64,000 bases of DNA, from positions 281,369-345,368 of the forward strand of contig NZ_ML119086.1 in NCBI RefSeq assembly GCF_003789055.1. Direction: 5' to 3'. This DNA is from Histidinibacterium lentulum (lineage in GTDB: Bacteria; Pseudomonadota; Alphaproteobacteria; Rhodobacterales; Rhodobacteraceae). The notes beneath the pieces were generated by a model. It was not told where the DNA came from and did no database searches. It was given only the letters and a program-made list of their open reading frames with translations. Of the stretch, positions 45,745 through 53,989 are shown piece after piece (the stretch's first letter is position 1; the number at the start of each line of letters is the position of its first letter). The position numbers and the translations under genes were made by a program.

Positions 45745-46541
45745 TGGCCGAGCTTTCCGTCCGGATCCTGGGCTGCGGCTCCTCGGGCGGCGTGCCGCGG
45801 CTGGGCGGGCACTGGGGTGCCTGCGATCCCGCGAACCCGAAGAACCGCCGCAGCCGCTGTTCCCTGCTGGTCACTCGGCGCGAGGGCGCGGGCGAGACGC
45901 GGGTGCTGATCGACACGGCGCCCGACCTGCGCGACCAGCTCCTCGCCGCGGAGGTCGGAGAGGTGGACGCCGTCCTTTACACCCATGCCCATGCCGATCA
46001 TGTGCACGGGCTCGACGACCTGCGCCAGATCGTCTTCAACACCCGGAAACGGCTGCCGGTCTGGGCCGATGGCGACACGTCGAATGCCCTTGTCAGCCGG
46101 TTCGGCTATGCTTTCGTGCAACCGGAGGGCTCTCCCTATCCGCCGATCCTCGATCTGCACGAGATCGCCGGGGAGGTCACCGTCAAGGGGGCGGGCGGCG
46201 CGCTGACCTTCATGCCCTTCGAGGTGAACCACGGGGCGATCGACGCGCTGGGCTTCAGGTTCGCGGATATCGCCTACCTGCCCGACGTGGCCGAGATCCC
46301 TCCCGAAAGCTGGCCCGCGCTGGAGGGGCTGCGACTCTGGATCGTCGATGCGCTGCGCCGCGAGCCCCATCCGACCCATGCCCATCTCGCCCGCACGCTG
46401 GAGTGGATCGCGCGGGCGGACCCGGCGCGGGCGGTGCTGACGAACATGCATATCGACCTCGATTACGAGACGATCCGGGCCGAGACCCCGGACCACGTGG
46501 AGCCGGCCCATGACGGCCTCACCCTTTCCTTTCCGATCTGA
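45744..46541 (+). CDS. PhnP-like metallo-beta-lactamase-fold hydrolase
   Basis: This is a 265-residue metallo-hydrolase. It begins with GCGSSGGVPRLGG, common in PhnP/RNase Z-like phosphodiesterases, and has the HAHADHVHGLDD metal motif, LPVWAD and VNHGAIDALGFRF. It probably cleaves a phosphodiester; cyclic ribose phosphate is the PhnP substrate, but this genomic context (after tatD) suggests nucleic-acid or nucleotide clean-up. The start overlaps the previous stop by one base (TGATG). Confidence 0.9.
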   Translation: MAELSVRILGCGSSGGVPRLGGHWGACDPANPKNRRSRCSLLVTRREGAGETRVLIDTAPDLRDQLLAAEVGEVDAVLYTHAHADHVHGLDDLRQIVFNTRKRLPVWADGDTSNALVSRFGYAFVQPEGSPYPPILDLHEIAGEVTVKGAGGALTFMPFEVNHGAIDALGFRFADIAYLPDVAEIPPESWPALEGLRLWIVDALRREPHPTHAHLARTLEWIARADPARAVLTNMHIDLDYETIRAETPDHVEPAHDGLTLSFPI

Positions 46542-46545
46542 TACC

Positions 46546-46583
46546 TCTTTGGGCCTGCAAATATCCCCGCCGGAGGCTCCCGC
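46546..46583 (+). repeat. Dispersed hairpin/AAATATCCC repeat element, copy 3
   Basis: TTTGGGCCTGCAAATATCCC (46548-46567) is followed by CGCCGGAGGCTCC. It matches the element in urtC over the core and lies in the 66-base gap between the MBL-fold gene and the AEC transporter gene. The GC hairpin is shorter than in the other copies. Confidence 0.6.
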
Positions 46584-46607
46584 CGTTCCCCCTGTGCGCC
46601 GCGCCGG

Positions 46608-47537
46608 ATGAGCGGGCTCCTGACGGTCATCCTGCCGGTCTTCCTGGTGATCGGCTTCGGCTACGTGGTGCGCTGGCGCGGCTTCTTCACCGATGCCGAT
46701 GTGGATGCGCTGGTCTATTTCACCCAGACCTTCGCGATCCCCTGCCTGCTGTTCCTGGCGATTTCCACGCTCGATCTCGGCGCGAGCTTCGACTGGCGGC
46801 TTCTCGTGAGCTTCTACGCGGGCGCCTTCTCGGGCTTTGCCCTCGGGCTTCTCGGCGGGCGGTACGTTTTCGGGCGGAACTGGGAGGACTCGGTCGCCAT
46901 CGGGTTCTGCGGGCTCTTCTCGAACACGGTCCTGCTGGGCCTGCCGATCATGGAGCGCGCCTTCGGCCCCGACTCGCTCACCGGCAATTTCGCGATCATC
47001 GCCGTGCATTCGCCGCTGTGCTACGGCGTGGCCATCACCTGCATGGAGATCGCCCGGTCGCGCGGCGCCCCGGCGCGGCACATCCCGAAGAAGGTGCTGA
47101 AGGCGATCCTCTCGAACCCGCTCATCGTTGGAATCTCTCTGGGGTTCGTCGTGAACCTCGGCGGGCTGCCGATGCCGGGCGTCATGGCCGACGCGCTCGA
47201 CCTGATGGTCGGAGCGGCCATTCCCGTGGCGCTCTTCTCGCTCGGGGGCGTGCTCTACCGCTACAGGCCCGCGGGCGACATGCGGGTGATCCTCTTCGTC
47301 TGCGCGATCAGCCTCGTTCTGCATCCCGCGATCGCCTACGCCCTCGGCACGGCGCTCGGGCTCGGGACGGAGGCCCTGCGCTCGGCGGTGGTGACGGCGG
47401 CAATGGCGCCGGGGGTCAGCACCTATGTCTTCGCCAATCTCTACGGGGCCGCGCGGCGCGTCGCGGCCTCCGGGGTGTTGATGGGGACCGGACTGTCGAT
47501 CCTCAGCGTGTGGGTCTGGCTCGCGATCCTGCCCTGA
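46608..47537 (+). CDS. AEC-family transporter
   Basis: This is a membrane carrier of 309 residues with about ten hydrophobic segments in the two-repeat AEC (auxin efflux carrier) pattern. N-terminal LLTVILPVFLVIGFGYVVRW, middle NTVLLGLPIMERAFG and C-terminal TAAMAPGVSTYVFANLYG (the unwound-helix motif region) are visible. Substrates in bacteria are mostly small organic acids such as malonate or malate; which one here is unknown. The ribosome site is weak. It converges on the polyamine-type importer operon. Confidence 0.88.
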   Translation: MSGLLTVILPVFLVIGFGYVVRWRGFFTDADVDALVYFTQTFAIPCLLFLAISTLDLGASFDWRLLVSFYAGAFSGFALGLLGGRYVFGRNWEDSVAIGFCGLFSNTVLLGLPIMERAFGPDSLTGNFAIIAVHSPLCYGVAITCMEIARSRGAPARHIPKKVLKAILSNPLIVGISLGFVVNLGGLPMPGVMADALDLMVGAAIPVALFSLGGVLYRYRPAGDMRVILFVCAISLVLHPAIAYALGTALGLGTEALRSAVVTAAMAPGVSTYVFANLYGAARRVAASGVLMGTGLSILSVWVWLAILP

Positions 47538-47565
47538 GGCCCCCGATCCTTCGATGATCCCCGGA

Positions 47566-48825
47566 TCAGCCCGGGCTCATGCCACGCAGCCTTTCCGAGC
47601 GGCGGCGCAGGAGTTCCACCGTGGTCAGCAGGATGATCGAGAAGGTCACGAGGATCGTCGCCACCGCGAGAATGGTGGGCGAGACCTGTTCTCTCAGCCC
47701 GATGAACATCTGCCACGGCAGCGTCTTCTGCGCCGCGGCGCCGACGAAGAGCACCACCACCACCTCGTCGAACGAGGTGATGAAGGCAAAGAGCCCGCCC
47801 GAGATCACCCCCGGCAGGATCAGCGGCATCTGCACCTTGAAGAAGGTTCGCACCGGCCCCGCCCCCAGATTCGCCGAGGCACGGGTCAGCGACCTGTCGA
47901 AGCCCACCAGAGTGGCCGTCACGGTGATGATGACGAAGGGGATGCCGAGCGCCGCATGGGCGAGGATCACCTTGATATAGCCCGTGAGTTCCCGGCTCAT
48001 GCCGAGGTTGGCCTCGAGCCAGTTGCCCATGGCCGAATAGAAGAAGAACATCCCCGTGGCCGAGATGATCAGCGGCACGATCATCGGAGAGATCAGGATC
48101 GCCATGATCGCCTGCCGCCCCGGGACGTGGGACTGCGAGAGGCCGATGGCCGCGACCGTTCCCAGGGTCACCGCGATGATGGTCGCAAAGGGGGCGATGA
48201 TCAGCGAGTTCCGCATGGCGAGCTGCCAGTCGGAATTGGTGAAGAAGTCCTCGTAGTGCCTCAGGGAATAGCCCGCGGGGTCGAGCGCCAGCATCTCTGG
48301 GGTGAAGGTGAAGAACGCCTCCGCGTTGAAGCTGAGCGGGATGATCGTGACGATGGGCGCGATCAGGAAGAAGAAGATCGCGCCGCAGATGAAGAGAAAG
48401 GCATTGTGCCAGAGGACCTGCCCCGGCGTGGCATAGGGCGGCACGCCCTTGCGGTAGTCGCCACGCACGATCCAGTAGGCAAACCAGCTCATCACGGCAC
48501 CGATCAGCACGCCGGCGACCAGGCCGGGCACGAGCCCGAGCGCGAGGCCGATCAGCCCGTAGAGGGCGATCATGGTCCAGCGACCGGCCGTCCGGTTCGA
48601 CGCGAACTTCACCGGCGAGGCCGCATCGAACGCGCCCGCGGCGGCATAGGCGAGGAGCGCGCCCAGGGCCGCGCCCACGAGGGCACCCACGAGGCCGAGG
48701 CCCGCGGCATTGCCCCCGAGATAGCCGAGGATCAGGCCGAGCCCCGCCACGATGGGCGCCGAGAAGCCGGCGAGGGAGGGCAGCCCCTTGGTGGCGTTTG
48801 CGGGATTTGTGACGGCGTCGGTCAT
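47566..48825 (-). CDS. ABC importer permease, PotC-like, with N-terminal membrane extension
   Basis: This is the second inner-membrane subunit of a spermidine/putrescine-type importer, 419 residues. The canonical PotC core starts near residue 145 (FLICGAIFFFLIAPIVTIIPLSF) and contains the ATPase-contact loop EAA-like ASANLGAGPVRTFFKVQMPLILPG. The first ~140 residues add about four Gly/Ala-rich hydrophobic segments not present in ordinary PotC (~260-280 residues). The gene follows the other permease gene after one base. Confidence 0.88.
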   Translation of the reverse strand: MTDAVTNPANATKGLPSLAGFSAPIVAGLGLILGYLGGNAAGLGLVGALVGAALGALLAYAAAGAFDAASPVKFASNRTAGRWTMIALYGLIGLALGLVPGLVAGVLIGAVMSWFAYWIVRGDYRKGVPPYATPGQVLWHNAFLFICGAIFFFLIAPIVTIIPLSFNAEAFFTFTPEMLALDPAGYSLRHYEDFFTNSDWQLAMRNSLIIAPFATIIAVTLGTVAAIGLSQSHVPGRQAIMAILISPMIVPLIISATGMFFFYSAMGNWLEANLGMSRELTGYIKVILAHAALGIPFVIITVTATLVGFDRSLTRASANLGAGPVRTFFKVQMPLILPGVISGGLFAFITSFDEVVVVLFVGAAAQKTLPWQMFIGLREQVSPTILAVATILVTFSIILLTTVELLRRRSERLRGMSPG

Positions 48826-48826
48826 C

Positions 48827-50548
48827 TCAGCCTCCCAGCTTCACGTTGTCGATGCCCACGATCCGGTCGTAGAGCCAGTAGAGCACCAGCACGAGCGCCA
48901 GCAGGATCGTCCCCAGCGCCGCCGCGAGGCCCCAGTTGAGCGAGGTCGAGATGTGGAAGGCGATCCGGTTCGAGATGAAGACGCCCCGGGTGCCGCCGAC
49001 GATCTCCGGCGTGATGTAGTAGCCGATGGCGAGGATGAAGACGAGGATGCTCCCCGCGCCGATGCCCGGCACCGATTGCGGGAAATAGACCCGCCAGAAG
49101 GCCGTCCAGTTGGTGGCCCCCAGCGACTTCGCCGCGCGCAGGTAGGAGGGCGGGATGGTCTTCATCACCGAGTAGAGCGGCAGGATCATGAAGGGCAGCA
49201 GGATGTGCGTCATGGCGATGATCGTGCCGGTCTGGTTGTTGATCAGCACGAGGCGGTTCGCATCCGAGATGATGTTGAGCCAGACCAGAAGGTCGTTGAT
49301 CACCCCCTGCTGCTGCAGGAGCACCTTCCAGGCACTGGTCCGCACGAGAAGCGAGGTCCAGAACGGCAGGAGCACGAGGATCATCAGCACGTTCGCCGTG
49401 CGCAGGGGAAGGTTCGCCAGCAGCCAGGCGACGGGATAGCCGAGCAGGATGCACGACAGGGTGATCCCGAGGGACATGACCATCGTCCGCAGGAACAGCG
49501 TTCCGTAGATGCGCTGGTCCTCCGGGACCATCTGCACGCCGTCCGCGGTGAGCTTGCGGTCCGCGGCGGTCAGGAAGTAGCCGGAGGTGAAGGGCGTCGA
49601 GAAGGTCTGCAGCGTCTCCCAGAAGGATACCTCGAGCCAGTCCTCGTCCATCTCGGCGAAGGCGGCGCGGTAGTCGAAGGGCATCTCCGCCTCGGCGACG
49701 GGCAGCACCGCCTCCAGACGCGCGCGGGTTTCCCCGTCGAACGCCTCGACGGCCCCGGGATTGGCGGCGAGGTCCTCCGCGAGCGAGACGTGGACGAGGG
49801 GCCAGGGCGTTTCCTCGGCCACGCTCTCGATGTCGTCGACGCGGGAGAAGAGCTCGAAATCGGCGAAGGCGTCGGCGGTGCGGGGCAGCGCCTCGCGGGC
49901 TTCGGGACGGAACTCGAACTCCGGCGGCGGGATGCTGAAGCGCATGCCGCCCTCGTCCTTCAGGACAAGCCAGTCGGCGTTCTCGGCCTGCCAGTCCGGC
50001 GTTCCGAAGAGATCGACCCAGGTCTGCGCCTCCTCCCAGGCGGGTTCGGCGGCGACGAGGCTCTCCATCACCTCCTCGCCCATGTCGGTCATGCCCCGGC
50101 CGGCCTGACGGAAGAGGGAGGAGATGCCGGGCTGTTCGTAGTTGAGGCGGCTGCCGAGGCGGGTGTGCATCCGCTGCTCGGCGGCGAGCGTCAGATCGCG
50201 GGCGAAATCGGCGAAGACCTCCTGGCTTGGAGGTTCGCCGCCGGCGGCGTCCCAGTCGGAGATCGACACGACGGTGCGGGGCAGCGTGTCGGTGACGATC
50301 TGGTTCTCGACCGAGCGGAACAGCATCTGGCCGATGGGGATGAGGAAGGTCAGCAGGATGAAGAGCAGGAGCGGCGCGATCAGGGCGAGCGCGCGCATCT
50401 TCTGGCGGCGCAGGGCGCGGTTCAGGCTCTGCTTCAGGGGCCGGCCGTCGGCGGCCACCATCGGCCCGTCGGCGCGTTCGGCGTCGCGGATGGCGGTGTC
50501 GGGCGTCGGTCCGGTGATCTTGTCCGGGCTGGCGGCGGCGTCGGTCAT
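48827..50548 (-). CDS. ABC importer permease, PotB-like, with large periplasmic insertion
   Basis: This is the first permease subunit, 573 residues instead of the usual ~290-320. After a cytoplasmic tail and membrane segment 1 (about residues 52-74) comes a hydrophilic, acidic insertion of about 265 residues (EEVMESLVAAEPAWEEAQTW region) before the remaining PotB core begins near residue 345 (LFLRTMVMSLGITLSCILLGYPVAWLL). The ATPase-contact loop AAKSLGATNWTAFWRVYFPQSVPG is intact. The insert may act as a docked sensor or binding-protein platform. GGAGG precedes the ATG. Confidence 0.88.
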   Translation of the reverse strand: MTDAAASPDKITGPTPDTAIRDAERADGPMVAADGRPLKQSLNRALRRQKMRALALIAPLLLFILLTFLIPIGQMLFRSVENQIVTDTLPRTVVSISDWDAAGGEPPSQEVFADFARDLTLAAEQRMHTRLGSRLNYEQPGISSLFRQAGRGMTDMGEEVMESLVAAEPAWEEAQTWVDLFGTPDWQAENADWLVLKDEGGMRFSIPPPEFEFRPEAREALPRTADAFADFELFSRVDDIESVAEETPWPLVHVSLAEDLAANPGAVEAFDGETRARLEAVLPVAEAEMPFDYRAAFAEMDEDWLEVSFWETLQTFSTPFTSGYFLTAADRKLTADGVQMVPEDQRIYGTLFLRTMVMSLGITLSCILLGYPVAWLLANLPLRTANVLMILVLLPFWTSLLVRTSAWKVLLQQQGVINDLLVWLNIISDANRLVLINNQTGTIIAMTHILLPFMILPLYSVMKTIPPSYLRAAKSLGATNWTAFWRVYFPQSVPGIGAGSILVFILAIGYYITPEIVGGTRGVFISNRIAFHISTSLNWGLAAALGTILLALVLVLYWLYDRIVGIDNVKLGG

Positions 50549-50591
50549 CGGCGGACCTCCGTTTCGGTCTGGCGCGGGATTCGGGGAAAGC

Positions 50592-50664
50592 GTCCACGCG
50601 TGGACACCCCATCAAGAATTTGAAATCCATGGATAAACGAATCTATCCACAGGTTATCCACAGG
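50592..50664 (+). other. Palindrome and DnaA-box-like repeats upstream of the PotB-like gene
   Basis: Within a locally AT-rich gap lie a perfect palindrome GTCCACGCGTGGAC (50592-50605), an inverted TTATCCA on the minus strand (50636-50630) and two direct copies of TATCCACAGG 11 bases apart (50644-50653, 50655-50664). The second copy contains a perfect DnaA box TTATCCACA (50654-50662) and the first a near-perfect one. They may bind DnaA, or another regulator of the importer. Confidence 0.5.
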
Positions 50665-50687
50665 GGCGGAAAGACGGAGCGGCCGGC

Positions 50688-51143
50688 TCATGCGGCAGCC
50701 TCCTGCCGGCGGGCGCCGGCCTCGATCTCGTCGGGGGACAGGCTCCGTTCGTGGGTGGACATCCACCACCAGTTTCCGCCCATGTCCTCCACCCCGCCGT
50801 CGAGATCGCCGTAGAACTGCGCGGCGAGCGGCATCACCGGCTGCGCCCCCGCCGCGACGGCGGCGTCGAAGGTGGCCCGGGCGTCGGGGACGTGCACATA
50901 GACGAAGCCGGGTCGCGAGAAACCGAGCCGCGACGCCCCGACCATGATCGTGGAGCCGCCGATGGACAACTCGGCGTTCCAGAGCGCCCCGCCCCGGCGA
51001 TAGAGCGCCGGGCGGATGTCCTCGGCGCCGAAGACCTCGCGGGCGAAGGCCAGCACGGCATCGGCCTCCGGGCAGACCAGAAAGCTGGACACGCGCGACC
51101 GACCGGGCGCGATCCACGGCTCCGCTGCGGCCGACCCGCTCAC
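50688..51143 (-). CDS. VOC-family (glyoxalase-like) protein
   Basis: This is a 151-residue protein of the VOC superfamily with the PhnB-like layout: SFLVCPEADAVLAFAREVFGAE, ELSIGGSTIMVGASR, VYVHVPDARATFDAAVAAGAQPVMPLAAQFYGDLDGGVEDMGGNWWWMSTH. Such proteins are often metal-dependent lyases or binding proteins of unknown substrate. I chose the GTG at 51143, which overlaps the stop of the DUF1330 gene (GTGA). Both genes are inserted between the binding-protein and permease genes of an importer operon. Confidence 0.82.
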   Translation of the reverse strand: MSGSAAAEPWIAPGRSRVSSFLVCPEADAVLAFAREVFGAEDIRPALYRRGGALWNAELSIGGSTIMVGASRLGFSRPGFVYVHVPDARATFDAAVAAGAQPVMPLAAQFYGDLDGGVEDMGGNWWWMSTHERSLSPDEIEAGARRQEAAA

Positions 51144-51430
51144 ACGCCCTCCACGATGGTCAGCGTGCCGGTCGAGTTGGCATGCCGGATGCCGACCACG
51201 GCCTGGTAGGCGTCGGACCGGTAGGCGGCCAGGGCGGCCTCGTAGCTGGGAAACTCGATCAGGACGTGCCGCGAATGGGGCATCTCCCCCTCGGGCGTCT
51301 CGGACTGGCCGGCGCGGACCAGATAGCGCCCGCCGAATTCGGCGAGGGCCGACGGAGCGGCCTCGACGTAGGGCCTGTAGGCTTCCGAGTCCGTCACGGA
51401 CAGGTGCACCATCCAGTAGGCCTTGGCCAT
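51140..51430 (-). CDS. DUF1330-family small protein
   Basis: This is a 96-residue dimeric alpha-beta barrel-type protein of the DUF1330 family, with AKAYWMVHLSVTDSEAYRPYVEAAP, GGRYLVRAG, RHVLIEFPSYEAALAAYRSDAYQ. Function is unknown for the family. The start at 51430 has GAGGGGG nine bases upstream; the in-frame ATG at 51439 lacks spacing from that site. It is coupled to the VOC gene. Confidence 0.85.
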   Translation of the reverse strand: MAKAYWMVHLSVTDSEAYRPYVEAAPSALAEFGGRYLVRAGQSETPEGEMPHSRHVLIEFPSYEAALAAYRSDAYQAVVGIRHANSTGTLTIVEGV

Positions 51431-51489
51431 GTGTCGCATCCCCCTCTGGTGCGGCAGGCCGGGCCCGGGGCCCGGCCTGCGCAGATCGC

Positions 51490-52629
51490 TTACTGGGCGA
51501 GCCAGGCCTGGAACTGGGCGTCCAGGTCATCGCGATAGTCCGCCCACCACTCGTAGTTGTAGACGAAGATGTTCTGCGAGTTCTCGGGCGCCGTCGGCAT
51601 GTGCGGCGCCATCTCGACACCGAGTTCCGCATGGGTGCCAACGAGCGGAGCCGAGCTCGCACGGGCCGGGCCGTAGGAGATGTAGGCGGCCTGGTCGGCG
51701 AGACGCTGGGTGTCCGTGGCGAACCACAGGAAGTCCAGCACCCGGTTCAGGCGCTCCTCGGGCAGGTCGGCCGGGATGATCCAGCCGTCGAGGTCGAAGA
51801 CCTGCGCGTCCCAGAGCATCTCGATGGGCTGGTCCTGCTCCACGATCGCCGAGAACAGGCGGCCGTTGTACGTGGAGCCCATGACGATCTCGCCGTCGGC
51901 GAGAAGCTGCGGCGTGTCGGCGCCGGCGTTCCACCAGACGACCTGGTCCTTGATCGTGTCGAGCTTCGCGAAGGCCTGCTGGACGCCTTCCTCGGTCTCG
52001 AGGACGTCGTAGATGTCCTCCTTCGCGACGCCGTCACACAGAAGCGCCCATTCCATGTTGTTGATCGGGCGCCGCTCGAGCGACCGCTGGCCCGGGAAGG
52101 TTTCCAGATCGAACACGGCACAGACGTCCTGCGGAACGTTGTCGCCCCAGGCCTCGACATCGGTGCGGTAGCCGAAGGTCGTCGAGTAGACGATCTGCGG
52201 AATGTAGCAGTCGGACACGATCAGGTCGCCGAAGTCCTCGGAGGCCGGGGTGCCGTCGGGCGCGGGAGCGAGGATCTCGTCATGGTCGACTTCCATGGCG
52301 AGGCCCTCGTCGCAGAGGCGGATGGCGTCGGAGGCCACCACGTCCACGAGATCCCAGGTCACGTTGTCGGCCTCGAACATGGCGCGCAGGTTGGCCACGG
52401 CCTCGGCCGACCGCTCGTCCCAGGAGATCGAGACGTCGGGGTTCATTTCCAGGTACGGCACGACATAGGCCTGCTGCTGGGAGTTCTGATAGGCGCCCCC
52501 CCAGCTGACGAAGGTCAGGTCGTCTGCCATGGGCTCACCCGCGACAGGGCTCTCCATGTCCTGAGCGAAGGACACGCCGGCCGCGAGGGTCAGCGCCGTC
52601 GTCGTCATCAGAAGCTTTGTCATTTTCAT
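51490..52629 (-). CDS. ABC importer substrate-binding protein, PotD-like
   Basis: This periplasmic binding protein of about 379 residues has a clear signal peptide (about 1-23, ending SFA). DDLTFVSWGGAYQNSQQQAYVVPYLE, WDLVDVVASDAIRLCDEGL and YGPARASSAPLV place it with the polyamine/iron-type extracellular solute-binding group. The start at 52629 has GGGAGA upstream. The exact ligand (spermidine, putrescine or another cation) cannot be read from the sequence. Confidence 0.9.
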   Translation of the reverse strand: MKMTKLLMTTTALTLAAGVSFAQDMESPVAGEPMADDLTFVSWGGAYQNSQQQAYVVPYLEMNPDVSISWDERSAEAVANLRAMFEADNVTWDLVDVVASDAIRLCDEGLAMEVDHDEILAPAPDGTPASEDFGDLIVSDCYIPQIVYSTTFGYRTDVEAWGDNVPQDVCAVFDLETFPGQRSLERRPINNMEWALLCDGVAKEDIYDVLETEEGVQQAFAKLDTIKDQVVWWNAGADTPQLLADGEIVMGSTYNGRLFSAIVEQDQPIEMLWDAQVFDLDGWIIPADLPEERLNRVLDFLWFATDTQRLADQAAYISYGPARASSAPLVGTHAELGVEMAPHMPTAPENSQNIFVYNYEWWADYRDDLDAQFQAWLAQ

Positions 52630-52707
52630 TCGGGTCTCCCGTTTGCCCGGATTCACGTTGACAGAGGACTGCGGCCCCGGGCGGGCACGGCCCCCTTTGC
52701 CGGCGGC

Positions 52708-53805
52708 TCAGGCGTCGAGCGCGCGACAGTCGCGGGGCAGCCAGCCGATGGTGACGTGCTGCCCGGGACGCAGCCGGACCTGATCGGCGCGGTTGCGTGT
52801 CTTGACGATGAAATTGTCGTTGCCGGCCACGCTGAGGCGCGTCCGGAACGTGTCGCCCATGTAGATGAATTCCTTCACCTCGGCCTTGAGCGTGTGGGCA
52901 TCAGGACCGAGCTGCGGGTCGATCTCCACCCGCTCGGGGCGGATCGACACCAGCGTGCGGTCGCCCACGCCGGAGACGTTGACCGGCGTCGCGTCGATCT
53001 CCTCGCCGTTGTCGAGCTGCACGACGCAGGCGTCGCCGGAGATCTGCGTCACGCGGCCCTCGAGCGTGTTGTTCTCGCCGATGAACTGGGCGACGAAGCT
53101 GTTCTGCGGCCGCTCGTAGAGCTCGTCCGGCGGGGCGAGCTGCTGGATGCGACCGTCGTCGAAGACCGCCACGCGGTCGGACATGGTCAGTGCCTCGGTC
53201 TGGTCGTGGGTGACGTAGACCACGGTGATTCCCAGCTCGTGGGCGAGGTTCGTGATCTCGAACTGGAGGCTCTCCCGGAGCTGCTTGTCGAGGGCGCCCA
53301 GAGGCTCGTCCATGAGCACCAGCTCGGGCTCGAACACCAGCGCGCGGGCGAGGGCAATTCGCTGCTGCTGCCCGCCGGACATTTGCGCCGGGCGACGGCC
53401 GCCGAATGCGCCCATCTGCACCATGTCGAGAGCGCGTTTCACCTTCTGCTCGCGCTCGGATTTGCCGATCTTGCGCACCTCGAGGGGGAAGGCGAGATTT
53501 TCCGCAACAGTCATGTGCGGAAACAGCGCGTAGTTCTGGAACACCATGCCGATTCCGCGCTTGTGCGGGGGAATGTTGTTGATCGGCTTGCCGTCGAGCT
53601 TGATCTCGCCGTGGGTGGCGGTCTCGAAGCCGGCCAGCATCATCAGACAGGTGGTCTTGCCCGAGCCCGAGGGCCCCAGCATCGTCAGGAACTCGCCCTT
53701 CGGCATGTCGAGGTTGAGGTCTTTGACGACGAGGCTTTCGCCGTCATAGCTTTTCTGAACGCGCTCAAAGGCAACGAACGCCGTGCCGGTCGCAGTATCC
53801 GCCAA
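52708..53805 (-). CDS. ABC importer ATP-binding protein, PotA-like
   Basis: This is an importer ATPase of 365 residues. It has Walker A GPSGSGKTT, the Q-loop region FQNYALFPHMTV, signature MSGGQQQRIALARAL, Walker B LVLMDEPLGALD and a C-terminal TOBE domain (about 280-365). A TTG at 53805 is the best start, with GGGGAG six bases upstream. An in-frame ATG at 53889 would lie upstream of the proposed promoter's start point. It is the first gene of the operon, 78 bases ahead of the binding-protein gene. Confidence 0.92.
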   Translation of the reverse strand: MADTATGTAFVAFERVQKSYDGESLVVKDLNLDMPKGEFLTMLGPSGSGKTTCLMMLAGFETATHGEIKLDGKPINNIPPHKRGIGMVFQNYALFPHMTVAENLAFPLEVRKIGKSEREQKVKRALDMVQMGAFGGRRPAQMSGGQQQRIALARALVFEPELVLMDEPLGALDKQLRESLQFEITNLAHELGITVVYVTHDQTEALTMSDRVAVFDDGRIQQLAPPDELYERPQNSFVAQFIGENNTLEGRVTQISGDACVVQLDNGEEIDATPVNVSGVGDRTLVSIRPERVEIDPQLGPDAHTLKAEVKEFIYMGDTFRTRLSVAGNDNFIVKTRNRADQVRLRPGQHVTIGWLPRDCRALDA

Positions 53806-53827
53806 AAGAGGCTCCCCGTGTTGTCCC

Positions 53828-53884
53828 GGCGGTTTTCCGCCTTGTCTGAGCACCGAATAAACAGGTCGGCCCTTCGAATTGCAA
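53828..53884 (-). promoter_or_regulatory. Promoter and leader hairpin of the polyamine-type importer
   Basis: On the minus strand TTGCAA (53884-53879) and TTTATT (53861-53856) are spaced by 17 bases, each matching 4 of 6 consensus positions, in a region that is AT-rich for this genome. The leader then holds a hairpin GGCGG-AAAA-CCGCC (53841-53828) 23 bases before the TTG start. Confidence 0.45.
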
Positions 53885-53989
53885 CCCAATCGCGGAAATC
53901 CGCGCCGATCGCATAAAATTTGGGGTCCAACGCGGTTCCCCTGTGCAGGGTTCCGAAAAATGTCGCAGCCTGCGGATCGGCCGGGGCGG

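Noticed and set aside
50592..50664. Main chromosomal replication origin
   Set aside because: Only two or three DnaA-like boxes are present and none of the usual alphaproteobacterial origin neighbours are nearby; kept only as a finding on possible DnaA binding.
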